Source of the DNA: Anthopleura xanthogrammica | Taxonomy: Eukaryota > Cnidaria > Anthozoa > Actiniaria > Actiniidae | DNA length: 64,000 nucleotides | Reading direction: 5' to 3' | Assembly (NCBI GenBank): GCA_964019055.1 | Contig: OZ025214.1 | Location: 12,605,163 to 12,669,162, forward strand | Part shown: piece by piece, positions 48,601 through 60,600 of the stretch | Layout of the letters: every line of letters starts with the position of its first letter | Numbering within the stretch: the stretch's first letter is position 1 | Translations under genes and position numbers: made by a program | The notes under the pieces: model-generated | What the model was told of the DNA's origin: nothing | What the model saw: only the letters and a program-made list of their open reading frames with translations | Database searches by the model: none

Positions 48601-51600
48601 TTGCAGCTGTAAAATAACTGTTATAGTTGTCGAACAAGTATGGCTCATCTTCAGTCTTCAGTGGGGGGAGACTAGAGGCCATCGGCAACATCTGCTCTGA
48701 AGAAGTGTTATTCATGTCTTGAAAACAAAACCTTAGCAGAAAATGTTTCCTGAAGAACAAATATTGCTTGGTTCTTAGACTGCACCTAACCCCTGATACA
48801 ATACTCTCTGCATCGATTCTACATGAAGTGACTAGTTGAATGGTAAAATAGTTCTTCATTTGAGTGTTGCGTCTTTAAGATACGAAGGTTTATACTTTAA
48901 TATGTTAATGACCGTGACGTCACCCCAGGCTTTTAAGTTTATTTGTTTTACATATAATACTAAACACTGGCCATTATGAAACTCCAAAATTTACTGTAAA
49001 CATTGTGGAAACCAGGAGTATAATGATGATGCTTTTTAAATACTTTTTTCTGTGAACTTGTTAAAGTTTGTATATTAAATGAAGCCTGCGGTGACATCAC
49101 AGTCATTTACATATTGGAAATCTTAAAGAGGCAACACTCAAATGAAGAAATATTTGACCATTCAACTAGTCACTTCATGTAGAATCGATGCAGAAAGTAT
49201 TGTATCTGGGGTTAGGTGCACTTTAAATTCAACCTTCTTTTTTTTAAGAAGATAGAAGTTTTGCTTGTTGATACTGCGAGCAAAAAAAGAGAAAAAATGA
49301 GATGTTGCAGACCCGTTTTCAGTTGCTTGTGATAGAACGAAACCGTAGAGACTTCTGTCTACTGCAGTTCAAATTAAAATGAAAGTAATTCACGGGAATA
49401 TAAATTATGTCCAAGATTTTTTGATGTCCAAAATTGCCTATGGCAATGAAAGTAATATGCTCGACTTCGTATTGGACAGATTCTGTGCACAAATATGAAT
49501 AGTAACAATTAAAATAGTGGCAGTTTAACTTTTTGGATTTGATTAGGATTTTTAAATAGTTTTTAAAATCATTTATTGTGCGAGAATCCCGCAGAAAAAT
49601 ACACAAAAGATGTGTTCACTCAAAACAATTTGAAAATATTGGAAGTATTACACGATGAAAGGAGTTCTTATCTGATTGGACGGTATGTGATAAGGTCCGT
49701 GCACGGGGTATTTTAATATGTCTGGTTGACATGCCCATTTGTGGCTTTAGCTGAAACATCAGGTTTTTAATAAGATATTAATATTTGAACCTTGAAGTAG
49801 AATAAGGCTACCTAGGTAGCGCTTTTCGTGGTATTAAATGAGTTTTCATTTTGGACAGATGTTTTGAAGTCAATGCAGCTGGTTGTGTTTTTGAATGTAG
49901 TTTGCTTCTCAGTGGTCTTTTGAATGCAACTGTCATTTTTGTATTATAAATCAGTACAAAGTTTCATTCTTTTTTTCCTTTCTTCCTTCATTCGTTCGTT
50001 CGTTTGTTTCTTCATTTCATTCATCCATTCATCCATTCATTCATTCATTCATTCATTTATCCATTCATTCATTCATTCTTTCATTCATTCATCTTTTGGC
50101 TCTCTAAATTGGGAGGTTGGTGCAGGGCTAACCGCCATGGGCATGTCAAGTAAAAACAATTGAATTAGAAACATTAATGTCGGAGAGTGTGATATCCTTG
50201 TACCTCCAGATGGTACGTAGATTTTAAGTTCAGTTAAGTAAGTTAACCGTTGCCAAGCAACTAATTTAACACTCGTCAATGACATCTTCTTTGGATGGAT
50301 TCTCAAGGTGACTCTTTCATAGTCGTAAGTCCTTCTTAAAACTAAAGATGTGTTCAGTTAATTATCTTGGTTCCATATTTTTCGAATCACCTTTTTAGCA
50401 GTATTACGCATCGCTTCGATCCTCCAGCAGTATATAATGGGATTCATGACACTATTTAACATCATAAGTGTAATGCTCGAAGACAGCGCAAAATTAGTCC
50501 ATTCCTTGCTTCTCGTAAAAGGGAAAATTAATACCACAAATATAATTCCTATAAATGGCAAATAGCAAATAACAAACCCACACATGATATAGTGCATGGT
50601 GTTGACAGATTTCTTGTATCTGGGCATGTCTATGGATTGTACTGATTGCTGTTGGGCTTGAATCTGAGCCGTGTGCCTGTGGATGATTCGAGAGATCTTG
50701 AACAGGAAAAAAATATTAGCGAATACAATACCACACAGTATAGAGAGAAAAACTGTGCGATATTCTACTGTTCGAAGCTTGGCATTTAAGCTACACATAG
50801 TTAATGGAGTGGAATGGTTTGGAAACCTATTGTTCTAGGTTTTTGTTCAACCTTTTCTATTGTTATATGACGTTGACCGTGCACAGAGAAGAAAAAGTTG
50901 CAGCGTTTGTTCATCGTAAATTAGAGAACATAGACGTTTTTTCCTCAAAAATGTTCTAAAATAGGAGATATTTCTTAATTAATTCTATATGATAAAAATT
51001 AATTGTTTACTGAAAAGGGTAATCACCTTTTTGAACGCTTTCTTATCTATCATCTAGTAACTTAACTGTATCTGCGCGGAATTATTTATCCTCTTCTTTG
51101 TAATCTTAGAATGAAAATTTTACACTTTCAAAATGATCGTACATGAAAATAGTACAGAAACTAGTATTTTCAGCCATACTTGCTTTGGTTCATTGTGCAC
51201 GGTCAATAACACGTGATGGTACGTTTCAACATCGCTCGCCAAACAAAAACCTAGAACAATAGGTTTCCAAACCATTCCACTCCATTAACTATGAGCTACA
51301 CAACAAGATACTAGTTATCCAGATGGATGCAGCAGTGATGCCATATCGTTTGTTTGTGATGATCTCTTGGTAGCGAAGGTGAAGGTAAACAGCCAGGAAT
51401 CGATCTGCAGTGATGGCAGAGACTGAGAAGAATGAAACAATAAATAATAGAATATATACACCGATAGATGTATTTGCTATAGCTTGATGATCTAGGTCAC
51501 TATCAATTAAGATAGCTGTTTGATAAACGCACGCCAGAGGTGCTGATAAAATACCAACTCCAAAGTCAGAAATAGCAAGATTGAGGACAAGAACATTCGA

Positions 51601-54600
51601 AGGAGTTTCTCGAACAGCCGGAGTCTTCGTAAAAGTTAGAATAATAAACAAGTTAAGAAAAGTCGCCAGAAAAGCAACCAAAATATTGATGACGAGAATG
51701 GCAGCTGTAAAATAACTGTTATAGTTGTCGAACAAGTATGGCTCATCTTCAGTCTTCAGTGGGGGGAGACTAGAGGCCATCGGCAACATCTGCTCTGAAG
51801 AAGTGTTATTCATGTCTTGAAAACAAAACCTTAGCAGAAAATGTTTCCTGAAGAACAAATATTGCTTGGTTCTTAAATCCAAGGTTGAATTTTTGTTTTG
51901 AAGAAGATGGAAGTGTTGCTTGTTGATACTGCGAACAAAAAAAGAAAAGATATGAAATGTGCCTTCTAGTTTCAAGAGATGTCTGAATAAAATGTTAAGA
52001 GAGCCGTCCTCTGTCTGTTCTCATAGAGCAAACCCGTAGAAACCTGTTTATATCACTGAAGCTCAAATTAACATGGAAGTAATAATAATAATAGGGTTAT
52101 GGCATCCCACAAATTCTCGGTGCTTTACAAAGGTAACTAGTGTAAACAAATCTAAATCTAATATATAACATACAGAATGAAAAATATGAAATAAAGTAAT
52201 TATTGTTAGACCTGTCAATTAATATATCAATAATATAAGCCACTATGCTACACTCTAGAGAGAAGAATAGAAACTAATGAATAAATAATAGGTTTTGAGT
52301 CTTGATTCGAAAGTGTTCAGATTTTTCATTTTGGACAGATGTGTTGCAGCCAAAGCATGCAGCTGGTTGTGTTTTTGAAAGTAGTTTGCTTCTCAATAGA
52401 CTTTTGAATACAAGTGTCATGAAGTTTTCCTTCACAAGTTAGCAGTTTTGGATAAAAGCAATAATTAAAAGTGCAATTTTTATTCTTTTTTCCTTCCTTC
52501 ATTCGTTCCTTCTTTTCATTTATTCATCCATTAGTAGTTATGACCCCCCAGATAGCACCTGCATCGCTTCTGATTTGCGCGCACACCGAAAAGTCTAAAT
52601 GCGCAAACTTGAGAGTAGCTAAGGAGTCTCAGGAACAGCACATGAGTCTATGAGCAGTGTATGAGCAATTAATGAGCAGCTTGGAGTCATTAGGAGTAGC
52701 ACATGAGTCTATGAGCAGTGTATGAGCAATTCAGGTGGAGCTGGGAGTCATTAGGAGCAGCACATGAGTCTATGAGCAGTGTATGAGCAATTCAGGTGGA
52801 GCTGGGAGTCATTAGGACTAGAGCATGTAAGTAGTATTACTCAGTAATTGGACAGTTTTTTTTATTTAAACATATTTTTTCTCTGTGCTCTCTTCAAGAG
52901 CCGATAAGCGGCTCATCGAGGAAGATCACACTAAATAATTAATTATTTACAATATTTATGAAGTACTAAGAAACCGGCTTAACAAAAAAAAAATAAACAA
53001 GAAAATTATTATAGAAACAAAACAAAGAACGAGTACAAATACAAAAGAAAATGATAAACAATTTAGCTACACAAGACAAGAAGGATTAACTTAGACATAC
53101 GTTATAATACACAAACAAGTCTGCTTTACCCTGTATTTACAAGTCTTTCAGTATCCAATATATATTTTTGAGCGAATAAAATTAGTTTCTGATTTTCTGC
53201 TTTTGTTAGAAAGGATGAGCCATTCAAAACACAATTTACTTAATCAGTATTAGAAAGAGAAGGCCAGGTAGACTGGAATAGCTGCGCGGAAAGTGAAAAA
53301 AAGGTGTTGACGTTGAGCAACAATTGGATAGTTTCTCTAAGCCAATCAAAACTCAACTAAAACAATAGGTATTAACTTTCAACCAATCAGCGCGCAGCTC
53401 ATGCTTGACGGCTTTGTTTTCTTTGTCCTTGATTCGAGATGACGGATCGAGGAAGAAGAAAATGTTTCTTTGTTTTTAACGATGTTTTAGTCAAAAATTA
53501 TGAAAATTTCCTTAACATGGAACTGCAATAAGCTTTTACAAGACTCCCAGAAGTATCTTCAGAAAATTTAAGTCCCATGTGAGAAGTAAAGTAAATATGT
53601 ACAAAAATACACAAAGAAGTCACCCGACATGGATGAAAATATTTGATTGCTCGAGTGTTCAACTGCTTGTGGAAAGGATAAAATCTTGCAAAACCTTGCA
53701 CCTTCAACACAGAAAAGTCTCAAAAGTAATAGAGTGGCCGACTGTTGGCATATAGCCAGTCAAGAAGCAAGGCAATATTGTTATAGTTGAACTATTTTCT
53801 AAGTATTCATCCGTGTGTTTTTATGGTCATGAGTTTTTCATGATACAATTAATCTGCAATAGGACTACATGCTTGTTCGATTTCGAAATATTTGAATTCA
53901 AAAAATCCTTCTGACTCAGTGACAAATTGAAATCCACTCACAATGAAGTTGGAGCCCTTACACTCGTCAATGACATCTTCTTTGGATGGATTCTCAAGGT
54001 GACTCATTCATAATCGTAAATCCTTCTTAAAAGTAAATGTGTTCAGTTAATTATCTTGTTTCCATATTTTTCGAATCACCTTTTTAGCAGCATTACGCAT
54101 CGCTTCGATCCTCCAGCAGTATATAATGGGATTCATGACACTATTTAACATCATAACTGCAATGCTCGAAGACAGCGCAAAACCAGCCCATTCCATGCTT
54201 CTCGTAGACGGGAAAATTAATATCACAAATAACATTCCTAGATATGGCAAATAGCAAATAACAAACCCACACATGATATAGTGCATGGTGTTGACAGATT
54301 TCTTGTACCTGGGCATGTCTATGGATTGTACTGATTGCTGTTGGGCTTGAATCTGAGCCGTGTGCCTGTGAATGATTCGAGAGATCTTGAACAGGAAAAA
54401 AATATTAGCGAATACAATGCCACACAGTATAGAGAGAAAAACTGTGCGATATTCTACTGTTCGAAGGTTGGCAATTAAGTAACACAACAAGATACTAGTT
54501 ATCCAGATGGATGCAGCAGTGATGCCATATCGTTTGTTTGTGATGATTTCTTGGTAGCGAAGGTGAAGATAAACAGCCAGGAATCGATCTGCAGTGATGG

Positions 54601-57600
54601 CAGAAACAGAGAAGAATGAAACAATAAATAATAGAATATATACACCGATAAATGTATTTCCTATTGCTCTATGATCTAGGTCACTATCAATTAAGATAAC
54701 TGTTTGATAAACGCAGGCCAGAGGCGTTGACAATATACCAACTCCAAAGTCAGAAATAGCAAGATTGAGAACAAGAACATTCGAAGGAGTTTCTCGAACA
54801 GCGGGAGTCTTCGCAAAAGTCAAAATAATAAACAAGTTAAGAAAAGTCGCCAGAAATACAATCAAAATATTGATAACGAGAATTGAAGCTGTAAAATAAC
54901 TGTTATGGTTGTCAAACAAGTCTGGCTCATCTTCAGTCTTCAGTGGAGGGAGACTAGAGGCCATTAACATCTGCTTTGAAGAAGTGTTATTCATGTGTTG
55001 AAAACAAAACCTTGATAGAAAATGTTTCCTGAAGAAAAAATATTGCTTGGTTCTTAAATTCAAGCTTGAATTTTTGGTTTGAAGACGATAGAAGTGTTGC
55101 TTGTTGATACTGCGAGCAAAAAAAGAGAAAAAATGAGATGTTTCTTCTACTTTCAGGAAATGTCTGAACCAAATGTTGCAGACCCGTTTTCAGTTGCTTG
55201 TGATAGAACGAAACCGTAGAGACTTCTGTCTACTGCAGTTCAAATTAAAATGAAAGTAATTTACGCGAATATAAATTATGTCCAAGTTTTTTTGATGTCC
55301 AAAATTGCCTTCAATGGAAACCTCTGAAGCTATGACAATGAAAGTAAAATGCTCGACTTAGTATTGGACAGATTCTGTGCACAAAACATCTTAAAACAAT
55401 TAAAATAGTGGCAGTTTAGCTTTTTGGATTTTATTAGGATTTTTAAATAGTTTTTAAAATCATTTGTTGTGCGAGAATCCCGCAGAAAAATACACAAAAG
55501 ATGTACTATTCACTCAAAACGATTTGAAAATATTGGAAGTATTACACAATGAAAGGAGTTCTTATCTGATTGAACGGTATGAGATTAGGTCCGTGCACGG
55601 GGTATTTTAATCTGTCTGGTTGACATGCCCATTTGTGGCTTTAGCTGAAACATCAGGTTTTTAAGATATTAATATTTGCACCTTGAAGTAGAATAAGGCT
55701 AGCTAGGTAGCGCTTTTCGTGTTATTAAATGAGTTTTCATTTTGGACAGATGTTTTGAAGTCAATGAAGCTGGTTGTGTTTTTGAATGTAGTTTGCTTCT
55801 CAGTGGTCTTTTCAATGCAACTTTCATTTTTGGATCATAAATCAGTTCAATGTTTCATTCTTTTTTCCTTTTTTCCTTCATTTGTTCGTTCATTTGTTTC
55901 TTCATTTCATTCATCCGTTCATTCATTCCTTCCTTCCTTCCTTCCTTCCTTCCTTCCTTCCTTCCTTCATTCCTTCCTTCCTTTCTTCATTCATTCATTC
56001 ATCTTTTGGCTCTCTAAATTGGGAGGTTGGTGCAGGGCTAACCGCCATGGGCATGTCCAGTAAAAACAATTGAATTAGAAACATTAATGTCGGAGAGTGT
56101 GATATCCTTGTACCTCCGGATGGTACGTAGATTTTAAGTTCAGTTAAGTAAGTTAACCGTTGCCAAGCAACTAATTTAACACTCGTCAATGACATCTTCT
56201 TTGGATGGATTCTCAAGGTGACTCTTCCATAATCGTAAATCCTTCTTAAAAGTAAAGATGTGTTCAGTTAATTATCTTGTTTCCATATTTTTCGAATCAC
56301 CTTTTTAGCAGCATTACGCATCGCTTCGATCCTCCAGCAGTATATGATGGGATTCATGACACTATTTAACATCATAACTGCAATGCTCGAAGACAGCGCA
56401 AAAGTAGTCCATTCCTTGCTTCTCGTAAAAGGGAAAATTAATACCACAAATAACATTCCTAGAAATGGCAAATAGCAAATAACAAACCCACACATGATAT
56501 AGTGCATGGTGTTGACAGATTTCTTGTACCTGGGCATGTCTATGGATTGTACTGATTGCTGTTGGGCTTGAATCTGAGCCGTGTGCCTGTGAATGATTCG
56601 AGAGATCTTGAACAGGAAAAAAATATTAACGAATACAATACCACACAGTATAGAGAGAAAAACTGTGCGATATTCTACTGTTCAAAGCTTGGCAGTTAAG
56701 TAACACAACAAGATACTAGTTATCCAGATGGATGCAGCAGTGATGCCATATCGTTTGTTTGTGATGATTTCTTGGTAGCGAAGGTGAAGATAAACAGCCA
56801 GGAATCGATCTGCAGTGATGGCAGAAACAGAGAAGAATGAAACAATAAATAATAGAATATATACACCGATAGATGTATTTCCTATTGCTTGATAATCTAG
56901 GTCACTATCAATTAAGATAGCTGTTTGATAAAGGCAGGCCAGAGGCGCTGATAAAATACCAACTCCGAAGTCAGAAATAGCAAGATTGAGGACAAGAACA
57001 TGCGAAGGAGTTTCTCGAACAGCCGGAGTCTTCGCAAAAGTCAAAATAATAAACAAGTTAAGAAAAGTCGCCAGAAAAACAACCAAAATATTGATAAAGA
57101 GAATTGCAGCTGTAAAATAACTGTTATAGTTGTCGAACAAGTATGGCTCATCTTCAGTCTTCAGTGGGGAGACACTAGAGGCCATCGGCAACATCTGCTT
57201 TGAAGAAGTGTTATTCATGTCTTGCAAAAAAACCTTGGCAGAAAATGTTTCCCGAAGAAAAAATGTTGCTTGGTTTTTAGACTGCACCTAACCCCTGATA
57301 CAATACTTTCTGCGTCGATTCTACATGAAGTGACTAGTTGAATGGTAAAATAGTTCTTCATTTGAGTGTTGCGTCTTTAAGATATGAAGGTTTATACTTT
57401 AATATGTTAATGACCGTGACGTCAACCCAGGCTTTTGAGTTTATTTGTTTTACATATAATACTAAACACTGGCCGTTATGAGACACCAAAATTTACTGTA
57501 AACATTGTGGAAACTAGGAGTATAATGATGATGCTTTTAAAATTTTTTTGTGTGTGAACCTGTTAAAGTTTGTATATTAAATGAAGCCTGCGGTGACATC

Positions 57601-60600
57601 ACAGTCATTTACATATTGGAAATCTTAAAGAGGCAACACTCAAATGAAGAAATATTTGACCATTCAACTAGTCACTTCATGTAGAATCGATGCAGAAAGT
57701 ATTGTATCTGGGGTTAGGTGCACTTTAAATTCAAGCTTCTTTTTTTTTAAGAAGATAGAAGTGTTGCTTGTTGATACTGCGAGGAAAAAAAAAAGAAAAA
57801 ATGAGATGTTTCTTCTACTGAACCAAATATTGCATGAGACCCGTTTTCAGTTGCTTGTGATAGAACGAAACCTTAGAGACTTCTGTCAGCTGCAGTTCAA
57901 ATTAAAATATAGTAATTCACGGGAATATAAATTATGTCCAAGTTTTTTTGATGTCCAAAATATCATAATAACAATTAAAATGGTGCCAGTTTAACTTTTT
58001 GGATTTTATTAGGATTTTTAAATAGTTTTTTTTAAAAATCATTTATCGTGCGAGAATCCCACAGAAAAATACAAAAAAAGATGTGCTCACTCAAAACGAT
58101 TTGAAAATATTGGAATATTACACAATGAAAGGAGTTCTTATCTGATCTGATTGAACGGTACGTGATTAGGTCCGTGCACGGGGTAATTTCATCTTTCTGG
58201 TTGACATGCCTATTTTTGGCTTTAGCTGAAACATCAGGTTTTTTAAGGTTTTTAAGATATTAATATTTGCACCTTGAAGTAGAATAAGGCTAGCTAGGTA
58301 GCGCTTTTCGTGGTATTAAATGAGTTTTCATTTTGGACAGATGTTTTGAAGTCAATGCAGCTGGTTGTATTTTTGAATGTAGTTTGCTTCTCAGTGGTCT
58401 TTTGAATGCAACTGTCATTTTTGTATTGTAAATAGTTCAATGTTTCATTCTTTTTTTCCTTCCTTCCTTCATTTGTTCGTTCGTTTGTTCCTTCATTTCA
58501 TTAATTAATTCATTCACTCATTCATTCATTCATTCATTCATTCGTTCGTTCGTTCGTTCGTTCGTTCGTTCATTCATTCATTCATTCATTCATTCATTCA
58601 TTCATTCATTCATTCATTTATTCATTCATTCATTCATTCATTCATTCATTCATTCTTTCATTCATTCATTCATTCATTCATTCGTTCGTTCGTTCATTCA
58701 TTCATTCATTCATTTATTCATTCATTCTTCCTTTTTAAATACCTGTTTTTTTGGTTATTCCCTTTCCTCCTTACCCCCAAAATCATTTCCTCTTCGCTGC
58801 TAGCTTCATGTCAGCTGATTAACACTGTACTCGTCGATGATTTAGGGAAGCTCAGACGTTAGTTTTTTTTGTTTTTTTTCCAAGTGTCTACTATCTTGAT
58901 GATTGTTGTCAAAAACGTGTCGGTTCTGATGCCTTTACCCTTACATGGGCTTCCTGTGTTCATACACGATGACCTAGACTGTTAACTGATACATGTAGTT
59001 TTAACAGAAACGTGTATCTATTTCAGGAAGACGATGATATTTTCGCTAAGGTCAACAGCTTGACGAATGGAGCTTCTACAGTCAGAGGTCGACTTTACAT
59101 GTAAGAAAACTCTAATCTTGTCTTGTCTTGTAATCCATCGATACGGAAGCAGGGTAGATAGCTGGATGAAGGAGAATACAATGAGAGAAGGAAGGAGGAA
59201 GGAAGAAAGGAAGGAGGGAAAGAAGGAAGTTAGGAAGGAAGGAGTGAGATAGATAACGAATGAAAGGATGGATAGATAAATGAATTAATGAGTAAATAAA
59301 TGAATCAATCGGCATGTCCGTCTGCATGATGGATGAATATTATATGTATGAATGGAGGGATGAATATTGGATGGATGAATATTGGATGGATGAATGTATG
59401 AATATTGGATGGATGGATAGATTGATGAATATTGGATGGATAGAAAAATGAATTAATGAGTAAATAAATGAATCAATCGGCATGTCCGTCTGCATGATGG
59501 ATGAATATTATATGTATGAATGGAGGGATGAATATTGGATGGATGAATATTGGATGGATGAATGTATGAATATTGGATGGATGGATGGTTGGGTGGATGG
59601 ATAGATTGATAAATATTGGATGGATGGATGAATAAATAAATGGATGGATGCATGAATGGATGGATGGATGGATGGTTACAATGGATATATGGATGCACGC
59701 ATGCTCGGATAGATAGATAAATGAATGGATAAAATGTTCGGAGATAAATATCACTAAAAGCCACACTCCAACGATAATAATAACAGTCCCCATAATCCAA
59801 CAGATGTGACCTTGCCGGAAGTGAACGCATCAAGAAAACCAAAGCTCAGGGTGAACGACTCCAAGAAGCTCAGTCAATCAATTCCTCGTTACTCGAACTG
59901 GGGTAAGTCTTACACCAAGCTGCTTTATAGAAACAAAATCATGTGTATGACAACTGAGTCCTTAACATTATTTTATTTGCATACTTCATGTTCTACAATG
60001 TTCTTATCTGGGGACCTTTATAACTAATGGCGCGTTTGGAAGTAGGCAGTAAACACAGTGTTTAGGCCTTTAGAGCTAGGGGTCCACAGTTCAATCCTCA
60101 GGATCTCACGTCTGTTTCGACTTCTCTCTAATCCGTGTAACTTCAGCTTTAAATACTCTTAAAACAGAGCACTGATGGAGAGAGGGAGTAAAGTGCGCAC
60201 CGTCGGCTCTCTGGGATACCAGGCACGTAACTGAAGGAACTACTGACGTTACAACGGAACGCACAAAAATATGACCACATTTAATGTATTCGCATACTTC
60301 TATGCACGTGATTTTGTACGTTAAACTGACACATTTAATGCGAAGCTGCATGGCTGGTTTTACCAAATAATGCGTGTAAAAGCTCGTTTGGCAGCAAAAG
60401 CCCGTGCATAGAAGACAGTATGCGAATACATTAAATATGGTCATACTTTTGCTCGATCGTCGTGCTATAATGATAGGGGAATACTAAGACTAAGAAACCA
60501 GGTAGTGAGCGTTAAAGGAAAAATACAAAAGTTATTAAATTAATAAAAATTATTAGCGAATTGATAAGAATTTTAAAATTCAGCGGCATTTTTTAAGCAT

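Larger units (their letters stand above)
27185..59026 (+). other. 31.8-kb kinesin intron carrying an antisense GPCR array
   Basis: The donor GTAAGTG follows exon 8 at 27185 and the acceptor TATTTCAG precedes exon 9 at 59027; both exons are needed for the motor frame. Between them lie ten minus-strand receptor units at spacings of about 2.3-5 kb, with their duplicated flanks, microsatellites and inserted elements. The other ten kinesin introns range from about 120 bp to 2.2 kb, so this one is at least 14 times longer. Confidence 0.85.
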
